This document shows positions 1-10,895 of a stretch of 64,000 bases of DNA, piece after piece. The notes below the pieces were generated by a model. The model worked only from the letters and a program-made list of their open reading frames with translations. It was not told the origin of the DNA and made no database searches. Source of the DNA: Culex pipiens pallens (lineage: Eukaryota; Arthropoda; Insecta; Diptera; Culicidae); NCBI RefSeq assembly GCF_016801865.2, contig NC_068937.1, positions 112,197,068-112,261,067 on the forward strand, read 5' to 3'. Every line of letters begins with the position of its first letter. Position 1 is the stretch's first letter. The position numbers and the translations under genes were made by a program.

Positions 1-1263
1 GGTTTGGGTGCTGTCCCCATTCAAGCTGTTGGACTCTTGGGTTCGAGCAGAAACTTGCAGTAGAGACCAAAAAAGATCTGAGTGTCGTTAAAGTGGATGG
101 TTTGATTTGATTTGAAGTTACGGATTTTCGAATATTTTCATCGCTTTTTTGGAGACTTGTATTGACGAAAGATTGAAATATGGCAAAATGGCAATTAAAA
201 AAAATATATGATTCATCATTGGCAGTCGTAGAATGTTGCTTTGCAATTCAATTGCTTTAAAAATTGCGCTTTTTCGATTTTATACCCTCAACGAGATATA
301 TTTTCCCTGGAGCGGAAAAAATCCGATTAATTTTTCATCCACTTTCAGCTGCCATTTTCCGGCTGGGGACACACACCGGAACTGCCCTCTCTTAGACCTT
401 TGAGTTTTTGATCCGTAAAAGTAAAAGAGAAAAATAAAAATTCTTAATTTTCGCTTCGCATCAGACCCTTCCTGCGAATCACTGCTTGACCTATACCGAC
501 CAACGGAAAAAAACGGCAGCCAGACAAAATAAAATCTGACGAATTGCTATCGTCCAGCGCGGGCTGAGAAGACTTTTCGGAAAACAATCCCCAGCTCAAT
601 TTCCCGAGGATTTCCACAAGCAGCATGAGCTGGCAAAAGTGGAAATCTGATACCGAGCTCGGATTCTTGGGCAACGGGGAGCGACCAAGGGGTTGAGCCA
701 ATGATTAGCTCCATTATGATCTTCCGGGGTTCCGGCTGGAGTGGTGCCTCAAGTGGCTCAAGCTCCGTGGTCAATCGTAAGCCAATATAGACGGCAAAAG
801 AGCAACCAAGAAAAAAAAAACAGAATGCCTATCGTGGCCGAGGTGAGTGAATTGCGAAACATCTCCCCGACACCGATGGGACTTTGGCTTTCGTTGAATG
901 AGTGAAAGCCGACGAAAGAAACGGGACCATTAATCCAGATTTTCTCGGAAGCCACGCGAAAAATTGCCTTCCACCGAATGACTTTGGGGCTTGGACTTTC
1001 GCCTTTTCTAGGATTTATCATCTCTTTCGAGGGAAGAAATCTCTCACTGGAACGCTGCACTGCTGGTAAAGTGATCTTCCGTGGAAACGTATTTTCCACT
1101 AGAACAATTATTTCCACAGGTCTTAATGGTCAAGTCTCAACGGCTTAGCCGGTGGTGGAGACTTTGGACCACCTGTAATGTGAATTTATGATCATCTTTG
1201 ATTTTAAGCAATTTCTGAAATGATCAAATCAAAGCCGCGACCGTAAATTATTTTTTTCAGTGA
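1..1263. other. Intergenic, no gene recognised
   Basis: AT-rich single-copy-looking DNA. Short open frames exist on both strands, the longest being 119 codons on the minus strand at 758-1117. None has a recognisable domain, and frame openness is what chance would give. I see no clear promoter, RNA gene or terminal repeat. Confidence 0.5.
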
Positions 1264-1575
1264 GCTTCCGGTTTTCGATGAAAGCATTCGCTTTAAGACA
1301 TAATTTTAGCGCAAAATTAATTATTTTGTCAAAATTGGTCAAAATTTTCCCTTAGTTTCAGAGGGATTTGATAAAACACTGTAATACCAAAAGAATACCA
1401 AAATGTGGTGTTCGACCATTGACAAATTCTGCAATTTTGCAATATCAAAACAATACCTTAAATTGGTATGATACCAAATTTTGCACTTGCATAATACTTA
1501 AGACAAAATTTAAAGGGTCCAGGAATACCAACATTTGGTATTGATAGAAAAGAAAGGTATTATTACGCATTCCCC
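1264..1575 (+). repeat. Fragment of the 'ACCAAAA' dispersed element
   Basis: This stretch is nearly the same as the right-hand part of the element at 54223-55706. Shared blocks include GAAAGCATTCGCTTT, the run around TTATTTTGTCAAAATTGGTC, and several ACCAAAA/TTGGTATT motifs, ending near GGTATTATTACGCAT. It is a partial copy without the GAGCA-containing terminus, so it cannot be delimited by a target duplication. Confidence 0.65.
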
Positions 1576-4228
1576 TGCCAAAAAACCTGCCAAAAACCAT
1601 AAAAAAAAACAATTTATTTCAACATTTTTATTTTTACAGCCGCTGTTACTTCACAAGGATTGGACTTAAGACAATGGCCAATATGGAGACTTTTATGTAA
1701 AATTGTCAGGAAAATCTCTTGTTCTGTTTTCGAAAATTTTGACGTTTAGAGCACTTTTGAAAAAAAAAAACAGTTTCAGTAAATGATTTTTGTATTTTTT
1801 TAGGTGAGTTATTCCATCCTGCATTGTTCGTGAGTCTTTTTGTAACATTTTCACAAAAATTTTGAACGATAAAAAAATCGTGGGCTCACCTTTAAATTTG
1901 ACGACTGCAATTTTGAACAGTCAAATTGGAACCAATTTATTGTTCGTCAAAAGTAGAGAGTATTGTTATCGATCATTAAAAAATGTTTTTCTTTTTTGCA
2001 TGAATATAAAATGTGTGGCTTTTGGACCCTGGAGTTGAAATCAATATAACCTGTTAAGTGAAAACCTGCTCTGTTTGTTGGATCAGCGTTGCTAGAATGG
2101 AGCAACGGATTCGAGTGGTAGAAATGACAGTTCTCCCACAAAGAATACACTGTAGAAAAAAAAACAAAAACTGCTTGAAAAGAAGTGCTCTATTCGCGAT
2201 GTTTTCTCGCTGGACCAGGAAAAGCTGCAGGATTCCAAGATTAGCCAGGAAATTCATCTGTGACATCGCAGAATGACACTCTCGTCGCAGTTCTTCGTCA
2301 CCCGTAAAAAAGAAAAAAAAACTATGCTTATCAATCAAAACTTGAAAACACACTTAATTTTCCAGCAAAAAATGTCATAAAGTAGACAAAATAAAACACA
2401 TACTACTGATTATAAAACAGCTCATTTACTAGTAAGAGAAAAGTCATGCTTGTGCTTGAATAGCTGCCTACTTCGTAGATGTAAACAAAGTGGGGTCATT
2501 CGAAAATCTCGTTACGCGTTCTCTCTATTCATCACCCAGCTTGGAAGGAACAGCTAGCACGCGCGCTCACGACAAAAGCGAAAGCGCGAGTAAAAAAGCC
2601 ATCGTGAGCGAGGAGAGGAAAGGACTACAGGTTCTCTCGCTCGCTCGCGAGAAAGGCTTTCCTTCTTCTCGCACGAACTCAAACAGTGCTAAAAGCCCAT
2701 TCTGAGAACTTTTCATGTTCCAAATAATGAAAAAAACTAATATCCATTTTAATAAAACAGGAATTCTGATTGTTCATTTTTGAACTTACAAAAATGACAC
2801 AATAAAACTGTTTTAAATAACATTCGAATATTTTTTAATCACTTTTTTTCATTTTCTCACTTTCGACCTTTTGTCTTTCAACTTATTTGGGGACCTTTTA
2901 TGTCACATTACTGAATTCAAAATTCAGGAAAATATTTTGCACAGTCACGCTGTTGGAGGTTTGATTCAACAAAAAAATTGTTAAATAGAATTATCAAAAT
3001 GCGTTGAATCAAACCTTAATTTTTCAATTTCATAAAAGCATTTTGTTGATTTGGAAAATTAAATTTGACGTTTCGGGTCGATTTTACAAAAATCTTGGTG
3101 TTTTTTTTTCTGCGTGAATGTAAGAAAATACAAATAAAAATAAAAATTTAATCATGAATATTTATGAAACAGAATCCTTCCACGAAACGAACTGTCTTAA
3201 ATGTACCGTTTCTGAAATACTCCTCAAAATTCTGTCACACACCAAGCAACGTGCATGTATGGTTAACACGTGGTGCGACACACTCGACAAAGCACTCAGC
3301 TGATTGGCGGATTCCCACTTACACGGGAGGTCGCGTCCCTCGGGAACTTATCTGGAAATGGTCTGCGTTTAAATATTTGCTCAAATGGTGACACACTGCG
3401 CACTGTTTTCGCAGAAATTGCCCCCCACTGCAAAGAGGTCACGATCCGCGGGTTAATTTTTAATTCCACACGCGAAGCAAGCGGGAGGACGAAGAGTTAC
3501 GTTCCGTTGTCTGTGAATTTACGTCGAACGCGTGCGAGACAACGTAAATACAGCAAATTAGCAAAATCCTGCGGTCGTTTGGGGTTTCGAGGAGTCTGGA
3601 AGATCTGACAGCCAGCGAGTTGGAAAATTGGGAAGCTTCCTGTGGTTGTGTGGGGGTGAGTGGGGAGATCTTTAGAAAAAGTATAATTTTAAAATCAACA
3701 TTAACTTTTTTGAAGTAATAATTACAAAAAGTAATTTTCCTTATTAAATAGATCGAATTTAAAAAAACCCTGTATATCCTGAACATCCCCAGAAATTCCC
3801 AGAAAACTTAGTCAAACATGTCGTTTCATCATCCAGTAATCGGTAAAGATAGACCAGGAACCGTCTACCAGCCTACGACTGAATAGCGATTTACGACTAA
3901 AAGCGCGCGCGCGCCAGCCTGTTTGATTGGGAGAATTAGCGGGGAATTAGAGCGTTATCCTGTTTGATTTGCTCCAAATGCTACCCGGTGGTGCCTTTGC
4001 CTTGCCAGTGATTTGCTGGTACTTGAGGTATTCGAGCAGGAAACAGGCCTTCCTGGAAAGGAGGCATTCGGTCAACCGTGTTGAATTCGATCGATGTATG
4101 CACAATTGGTTGGGTATATGTGAGTTGTTGTTAAAAGTGGGATTGATTTTTATATTTTTTTTTTTCACAGAAATATTTGATGCTAATTTTAGCAGACGCA
4201 ACAATTAAAAATCTACATATTGCAATTA
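1576..4228. other. Intergenic, no gene recognised
   Basis: No recognisable gene. The stretch 2500-2700 is richer in G+C and holds short inverted words such as CTCGCTCGCGAGAAAG, but I cannot assign them a role. The longest frames (112 codons at 3270-3608 and 108 on the other strand) overlap each other and show no known domain. A short run of GCGCGCGCGC occurs near 3903. Confidence 0.45.
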
Positions 4229-4478
4229 AATTTGGCGTTATATTGAATGTTTGGCCGTTTTGAAATGTAAGTCTTGATTTAAAAAAAATAAAAATATTGT
4301 TTTCAAAGGGATCGGAAAATTTCACGAACGTTTCATTTTTTAACATTGAAAATCGGACTATTAGTTGCTGACATATCGACTTTAGAAAACGGTGGGTTTT
4401 TTGGGTGAGACTTAGAAAACATCAATTTTCCTGTTTTTAAATCTTTGCCAGGAAAAATCTCAGCAATTAAGGGTCGTA

Positions 4479-5033
4479 CAGTCATCCCACAAATTCGGAA
4501 CACTTTTGTGATAATTTGTCAATAGCATGCCGAATGCATCTTTTCTGGTGACCTACTATTTTTAGGACCTTTATTTGGACATTCTCTTGCTATTTCACAA
4601 GCAAAAGTAGTTTTTTTGACAACAAACTGCATTTCGAGACTATTTTATTTAGAGCTGCCAAACACTTCCTCCAAATTACCTGTTCCATGATTGTGGGATG
4701 TTATTGTGTCTCCCACAATTGTGGAACACCTGAATTTATAACTTTTACATAAAAAATCTGACCATTCATAAAACAAAACTAAGCTTAAATGTTATTGGGG
4801 TCAGTGCGTGTACTCATGGAGAGAACCAAACTTTGTTTACATCCGTAAGAAAAAGTGTTCCAAATTTGTGGATTTCAAGGGTCAAAGTTTTTCTTCAAAA
4901 ACTTGATTTAAAAGTTGAAATTTGCAGTTTTCAAATGAAGGTAAAAGCGAATCATTAAGTTTAATCATCGATTTGCTATGATGTTTTGAACATTGGCCGA
5001 TCTGTAAACTGTTCCGAATATGAGGGATGACTG
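4479..5033. mobile_element. TA-flanked MITE, copy 1 (Tc1/mariner-like)
   Basis: A 555-bp element has inverted termini beginning CAGTCATCCCACA on the left and reading GGGATGACTG on the right, with internal pairing of ATTCGGAAC and GTTCCGAAT. TA lies on both sides (4477-4478 and 5034-5035). The R2 copy at 6367-6385 shows the unoccupied site, GGTCGTATCAACAAAG. A second copy is at 56989-57637. No transposase frame is present, so it is non-autonomous. A TA target fits the Tc1/mariner group; assigning it there is inference from the target duplication. Confidence 0.85.
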
Positions 5034-5345
5034 TATCAACAAATTTAAACAAAGCAAAATGTAGAGAATTTTCTCAACTTTAAAAATATATGTTTTTCTA
5101 AGGTGGGCAAACATTGGCACCAATTGAAAAAAAAACTTACCTAAACATGGCTATAAATTGAAAACGGTGCACTTCATCAAAAATTACTACAGTACTTTTT
5201 GATTGAAAATTCTATTTTACATCGAAACCTCTTTGACAATTTATTTGCGACCAGTATTTCGATTTTTAGAAAAAAAAAAAATCAGTACAGACATGCCTCG
5301 GTTTATCACCCCATATGGGGGATGCAAAACCGAGGCACAGAGCTT

Positions 5346-7095
5346 ATGAGCAATTCTCTACGAAATCGGTCTTTTTTCTTCAATTTTAATTTTTGTATTT
5401 TTTAATCCGACTGAAACTTTTTTGGTGCCTTCGGTATGCCCAAAGAAGCCATTAGTTTGTCCATATAATTTTCCATACAAATTCGGCAGCTGTCCATACA
5501 AAAATGATGTATGAAAATTCAAAAATCTGTATCTTTTGAAGGAGTTTTTTGATCGATTTGGTGTCTTCGGCAAAGTTGTAGGTATGGATACGGACTACAC
5601 TGGAAAAAAATAATACACGGTAAAAAAAAATTGGTGATTTTTTTATTTAACTTTTTATCACTAAAACTTGATTTACAAAAAAACACTATTTTTAATTTTT
5701 TTTATTTTTTGATATGTTTTAGAGGACATAAAATGCCAACTTTTCAGAAATTTCCAGGTTGTGCAAAAAATCATTGAACGAGTTATGAATTTTTAATCAA
5801 TACTGTTTTTTTCAAAAAATCGAAATTTTGGTCGTAAAATTTTTCAACTTCATTTTTCGATGTAAAATCAAATTTGCAATCAAAAAGTACTTTAGTGAAA
5901 TTTTGATAAAGTGCACCGTTTTCAAGTTATAGCCATATTTAAGTGACTTTTTTGAAAATAGTCGCAGTTTTTCATTTTTTAAAATTAGTGCACATGTTTG
6001 CCCAGTTTTGAAAAAAATATTTTTGAAAAGCTGAGAAAATTCTCTATATTTTGCTTATTCGGACTTTGTTGATACGACCTTTAGTCGCTGAGATATTGCA
6101 AAATTTTCAAATCAAGACTAACATTTTAAAAGGGCGTAATATTGAATGTTTGGCCTTTTTGAAATGTTAGTCTTGATTTGAAAATTCCGAAAATATTTTT
6201 TTCGAAAAGATCGGAAAATTTCACAAATGTTTCATATATTAACATTGAAAATCGGACCATTAGTTGCTAAGATATTGACGATAGAAAATGGAGGGTTGTT
6301 TGGGTGAGACTTAGAAAACATCAATTTTCCTGTTTTTAAACCTTTGCATTGCAATATCTCAGCAACTAAAGGTCGTATCAACAAAGTCCGAATAAGCAAA
6401 ATATAGAGAATTTTCTCAGCTTTTCAAAAATATTTTTTTCAAAACTGGACAAACATGTGCACTAATTTTAAAAAATGAAAAACTGCGACTATTTTCAAAA
6501 AAGTCACTTAAATATGGCTATAACTTGAAAACGGTGCACTTTATCAAAAATTCACTAAAGTACTTTTTGATTGCAAATTTAATTTTACATCGAAAAATGA
6601 AGTTGAAAAATTTTTACGACCAAAATTTCGATTTTTTGAAAAAATCAGTATTGATTAAAAAATTCATAACTCGGTCAATGATTTTTTGCACAACTTGGAA
6701 ATTTCTGAAAAGTTGGCATTTTATGTCTTCTAAAACATATCAAAAAATAAAAAAAATTAAAAATAGTGTTTTTTTGTAAATCAAGTTTTAGTGATAAAAA
6801 GTTAAATAAAAAAATCACCAAATTTTTTTTACCGTGTATTATTTTTTTCCAGTGTAGTCCGTATCCATACCTACAACTTTGCCGAAGACACCAAATCGAT
6901 CAAAAAATTCCTTCAAAAGATACAGATTTTTGAATTTTCATACATCATTTTTGTATGGACAGCTGCCAAATTTGTATGGAAAATTATATGGACAAACTAA
7001 TGATGCAAAATGGCTTCTTTGGGCATACCGAAGGCACCAAAAAAGTTTCAGTCGGATTAAAAAATACAAAAAAAATCGAATGACCGAAATCCTAG
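5346..7095. repeat. R2 full-length palindromic element
   Basis: About 1.75 kb with two long inverted arms (5346-6098 and 6350-7095) around a ~250-bp centre that has its own small hairpin (6108-6183). Termini resemble CAATTCTCTACGAAATCGGT and its inverse near 7075-7095. The surrounding CTTATG words at 5345 and 7107 may be the target duplication, but the boundary is not certain. Related copies are at 4229-10105 (half), 23325-23655 (right arm) and 26338-27420. No coding frame with a known domain. Confidence 0.75.
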
Positions 7096-8250
7096 AGAAC
7101 TGCTCTTATGTGATTTTGGCTATATGGAAGACATTGGCTATAATCGTATGAAAAATCATGCAAACATCACAAAACTATAGTATTTTGGAATCGGGATGAT
7201 GTCAGCTATCCATTAAAATTATAATATCATCAAAATTTTCACAAAAATACGTATTTTTCCTGTATTTTGAAAATGCATATTTGTCTCTAAAAATACCAAA
7301 AATATATTGTTATTGCAATATGAGTATCAAATGATCAGTTTTTTCATACATTTCGAATGTTAAATCATTTTTTTAAACACTCAAAATTTTCACAAAACTA
7401 CGTATTTTCGAAGAAATACTTAAAATTTCTGTTTGCACAATATGGGTTTCAAACGATCAGGATTTTTTCATACATTTCGAATAAAAAAACAACATTTGTG
7501 AAAATGCTCAAAATTTTCACAAAACTACGTATTTTTGAAAAAAAAAAACTCGAAATTTTCGTTTTTACAATTTGGATATCAAACGATCGGGATTTTTTTC
7601 ATACTTTCGAATGTAAGAACAACATTTTTTGAAAGTACTCAAAATTTTCACAAAACTTCGTATATTCGAAAAAATACTCAAAATTTCAGTTTTTACAATG
7701 TGGGTATCAAACGATTGCGATTTATTCATACATTTCGAAAGTTATTAAAAAAAATGAAAATACTCAAAATTTTCACAAAACTAAGTATTTTCGAAAAAAA
7801 AAACTCAAAATTTCAATTTTTACAACATGGTTATCAAAAGATCGGGATTTTTTTCATTCATTTTTAAGTAGTTTTGTGAAAATTTAGAGTATTTTCAAAA
7901 ACTGAATTTTCGAGTTTTTTTTCGAAAATACGTAGTTTTGTGAAGATTCAGAGTGTTTCCAAAACATGTTGTAATTACATTGTAAAAACTGAAATTTTGA
8001 ATATTTTTATGACATCCAAAAGGTATGAAAAAATCCCGATCGATTGATACCCATATTGTAACAACTGAAATTTTGTGTTTTTTATCAAAAATACGTAGTT
8101 TTGTGAAAATTTTGAGTTTAAAAAAAATATGATTGCATTTGAAATGTATGAAAAATCCCGATCTTGTGATACCCACATTGTAAAAATAGAAAATTTGAGT
8201 ATTTTTCGAAAATACGTAGTTTTGTGAAAATGTTGAGTATTTTCAAAAAA

Positions 8251-8498
8251 TGTTGCGACCAACATGGTTGTTCTGTACCACCCTAATATTCTTTCTCTCT
8301 TGTGTTCTTCGTTTCTACTTTCTTCCCTGTACCGTACTGTTGTAAATAAACGTTGAGTATCACCGCGACCACCGCCTAGATCGGTCGGCCTGAACAAAGC
8401 CTTTTGTTTTATTTGTGCACCGAAATCTGTCTGCTGCTCGAGTTTGCTGGGGCAATCCGCGGGTCGGGGTCCTTCTGCGTCGGCCGCCTGGCCGAACA
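8251..8498 (+). mobile_element. LTR-like sequence A with mismatched flanks
   Basis: A 248-bp stretch starts TGTTGCGACC and ends CTGGCCGAACA, so it has the TG...CA ends of an LTR. It contains AATAAA in TGTAAATAAACG near 8342. Its last 18 or so bases nearly match the end of LTR-like sequence B. It lacks a target duplication: the left flank is TTTCAAAAAA and the right flank is ACTCAAAATT. The two flanks match different places in the array, which suggests a recombinant LTR rather than a simple insertion. No internal gag-pol region is present. Confidence 0.65.
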
Positions 8499-8776
8499 AC
8501 TCAAAATTTCAGTTTTTACAATGTGGGTATCAAACGATTGCGATTTATTCATACATTTCGAAAGTTATTAAAAAAATGGAAATACTCTAAATTTTCACAA
8601 AACTACGTATTTTCGAAAAAAAAACTCAAAATTTCAATTTTTACAACATGGTTATCAAACGATCGAGATTTTTTTCATTCATTTTTAAAGTAGTTTTGTG
8701 AAAATTTAGAGTATTTTCAAAAACTGAATTTTCGAGTTTTTTTCGAAAATACGTAGTTTTGTGAAGATTCAGAGTG

Positions 8777-9167
8777 TGTTGGAACCCTAACGTCTCTAGT
8801 GTTCCACGGTGTAATTCTAAGTAAACAAAGCACCCCTCGCCAAAGCAGTGTGGTGAATAACTCATTGTCACCACACACAAAACAAACACAACGTAGGGCA
8901 GTATTGTTATTTGTTACGAATTCAATCTGTGATAATTAACCTGTAAGCAAAAGTGAAAATAAACGATCTCTTCTAATCCAACCTCCGAGAAGGCAAGTTG
9001 CCTCTCTCGGAGCACCTGAAACCTTGAAGTTTTTACTTACCCGAAGTCTGGTCCGCTGCTACTTACCGTCCGCTGGAGTTGTCCGCTGCTGCATCGATGG
9101 GATCCTGGAACCTGAAAAGAAACGGTGGGTCGTCCGCAGTTTTCTGAGTCGGCCCCCTGGCCGAACA
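8777..9167 (+). mobile_element. Solo LTR B
   Basis: A 391-bp sequence starts TGTTGGAACC and ends TGGCCGAACA, flanked by the 5-bp duplication GAGTG (8772-8776 and 9168-9172). The unoccupied site is present in the same window at about 7935-7960, where GATTCAGAGTGTTTCC is continuous. AATAAA occurs within AAAATAAACG near 8960. With no internal region it is a solo LTR, left by LTR-LTR recombination. A 5-bp duplication fits several LTR superfamilies, so I do not choose one. Confidence 0.85.
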
Positions 9168-10334
9168 GAGTGTTTCCAAAACATGTTGTAATTACATTGT
9201 AAAAACTGAAATTTTGAATATTTTTATTACATTCAAAAGGTATGAAAAAATCCCGATCGATTGATACCCATATTGTAACAACTGAAATTTTGTGTTTTTT
9301 ATCGAAAATACGTAGTTTTGTGAAAATTTTGAGTTTTTAAAAAAAATATGATTGCATTTGAAATGTATGAAAAATCCCGATCTTGTGATACCCACATTGT
9401 AAAAATAGAAAATTTGAGTATTTTTCGAAAATACGTAGTTTTGTGAAAATGTTGAGTATTTTCAAAAAATGTTGTTATTACATTCGAAATGTATGAAAAA
9501 ATCCTGATCGTTTGATACCCATATTGCAAAAACTGAAATTTTGAGTATTTTTTTTTTTTTCAAAAATACGTAGTTTTGTGAAAATTTGGAGTGTTTTCAA
9601 AAACAATATTTTACATTCGAAATGTTTGAAAAATCCAATCATTTGATACCTATATTGCAAATAACAATAATTTTGAGTATTTTTTATACTTTTTTTTGTG
9701 AAAATTTTCATGAAATTATAATTTTAATTGATAGCTGACATCATCCCGATTGCAAAACACTAGAATTTTTTGATGTTTGCATGATTTTTTATACGATTAA
9801 AGCCAATGTCTCCGATATATCCAAAATCTCGTAAGCTCTGTGCTTCAGTTAAGCACTGAACCGTGATTAACCGAGGCAACTGAACGAATCAAAACCGGGG
9901 CAGTGCAAAAACGGACGTGCAAAACCGAGGCATGACTGTATTGATTCAAAATTTCATAACTCGGTCAAAGTTTTTTTGCACATTCTGGAAATTTCTGAAA
10001 AGTTAGCATCCCCTAAAACATATAGAAAATAATATACTAAATAAAAATAGGGTTTTTATTGCAATGTTTACCTCGTTTATTTTTTTTTTCAGTGTGTTCG
10101 GATGAACCAGAGTAAAAACTAAATTTTTCGTAGCAGCTGTCTCCAGCAGCTTTAAAACTGGAATTATATTTTAAAGGTATGTTTCTGTACACAAAACAAT
10201 TCTTTTCTCCTACTCACTCAAATAGTCTTCTCCTCGCGATTTACTCCTCCTTCCTTAAACCTCCTCGATTCCTTTTCGTTTCCTTTCCGTTCCTGTTTTT
10301 ATTTTTCAATAGTTAATTATTCTCCTTCTTTTCA

Positions 10335-10552
10335 GGTAAACTACCAGCTTATCATCACCGTCCGAGGTGGCACCAAGTGGCGGTACGATGAACGGTACTG
10401 TTCTTCAATCGTCGTGCGCAGCTGGTAAGTATTTCACCGTTAAAGTTTTCTTAATTAAAACTAATTGTTATTTCTTCCTACTTACAGGTTTCCTTTTGGG
10501 ATACGCTATAATTTACGTTAATTTAGCCCCGAATGCACTCAATTTTCACTAA
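10335..10552 (+). other. Possible small spliced transcript fragment
   Basis: The sequence has plausible splice signals: TTCTTTTCAG before 10335, donor GTAAGT at 10425 and acceptor CTTACAG ending 10487, giving a 63-nt intron of typical insect size. A further possible donor, AAAGGTATGT, lies near 10175. With or without the intron the frame from 10367 stays open and ends at 10552; spliced, it would give about 40 residues. I recognise no domain. It may be a remnant of a host gene or of an element's leader. Confidence is low because short introns with consensus ends arise by chance. Confidence 0.25.
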
Positions 10553-10744
10553 CTTATGAACACAAACTATTTCTCAACTTCGAAATGGAGAATCCTTCTT
10601 TTTTGTTTTGATTTTCTCCCTACTTTGCGCTCGCGTTGACAGTCGAGATGGAGTCGGCCGATTACACCGTCGGCGCTATACCGTTCGGCAGTGTGGCCAT
10701 CGCAGCGGTCGTAACAGTAGTCCTTATCCATACCTATGCCGGGT

Positions 10745-10895
10745 CCCGTGGTGTAGGGGTAAGCGTGGTTGCCTCTCACCCAGTCAGCATCGGTACAATC
10801 CCAGAAGGTCCCGGTGGCAAATTTTGAGACGAGATTTGTCTGATCCTGTCTCGGTGGAGTCACTGATAGGCAGTTGGACAATCCAAAGGTCGTTG
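10745..10895 (+). mobile_element. tRNA-related SINE fragment
   Basis: Blocks GAGACGAGATTTGTCTGA and CTCGGTGGAGTC...CTGATAGGCAGTTGGAC match, in the opposite orientation, the SINE at 25775-26065. An A-box-like TGGTGTAGGGGTAAGCG stands near 10757. The middle part found in the other copy is missing here, so this is a deleted fragment. Confidence 0.6.

Larger units (their letters stand above)
7676..9469 (+). repeat. Exact-length 575-bp duplication around LTR A
   Basis: Segment 7676-8250 (575 bp) is repeated at 8499-9469. Subtracting solo LTR B and one GAGTG (396 bp) from the second copy leaves 575 bp, the same length. LTR-like sequence A sits exactly at the junction. Neither outer edge (7675 or 9470) carries an LTR. 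Confidence 0.8.
7350..9715. repeat. R6 array of ~127-bp repeats, inverted about 7865
   Basis: A unit containing TTTTCACAAAACTACGTATT and TGGGTATCAAACGATC recurs about every 125-131 bp (7391, 7518, 7649, 7774). From about 7870 onward it appears in reverse complement. The array forms the two opposed inner arms of the 5288-9938 element. It is interrupted by LTR-like sequences at 8251-8498 and 8777-9167. Short open frames across it merely repeat and are not genes. Similar words flank the pentanucleotide array near 28.2 and 29.6 kb. Confidence 0.8.
5288..9938. mobile_element. TA-flanked long inverted-repeat element with nested insertions
   Basis: The termini are CAGACATGCCTCGGTTT on the left and AAACCGAGGCATGACTG on the right, with TA duplicated at 5286-5287 and 9939-9940. 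The flanks join into an uninterrupted R2 half copy when it is removed. Internally, 7098-7215 is the inverted partner of 9730-9845, and the middle is a ~127-bp tandem array that changes orientation near 7865. It has swollen to 4.65 kb because a full R2 palindrome (5346-7095) and LTR sequences were added. No coding capacity is seen. It probably belongs to the Tc1/mariner group by its TA target. Confidence 0.8.
4229..10105 (+). repeat. R2 half copy, interrupted twice
   Basis: Three pieces, 4229-4476, 5036-5285 and 9941-10105, line up in order with the right half of the palindromic R2 element (about 6130-6860). Shared blocks include GGAAAATTTCAC, GTGAGACTTAGAAAACATCA, AAAACGGTGCACTT and TTCATAACTCGGTCAA. 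The gaps are filled by two younger elements at 4479-5033 and 5288-9938. Each has a TA duplication, and removing each restores the R2 order. This is therefore an old half copy that served as a target. Confidence 0.8.

Noticed and set aside
10636..10827. 63-codon hydrophobic frame as a membrane peptide
   Set aside because: Its second half is the SINE fragment at 10745-10895, and it overlaps a longer frame on each strand.
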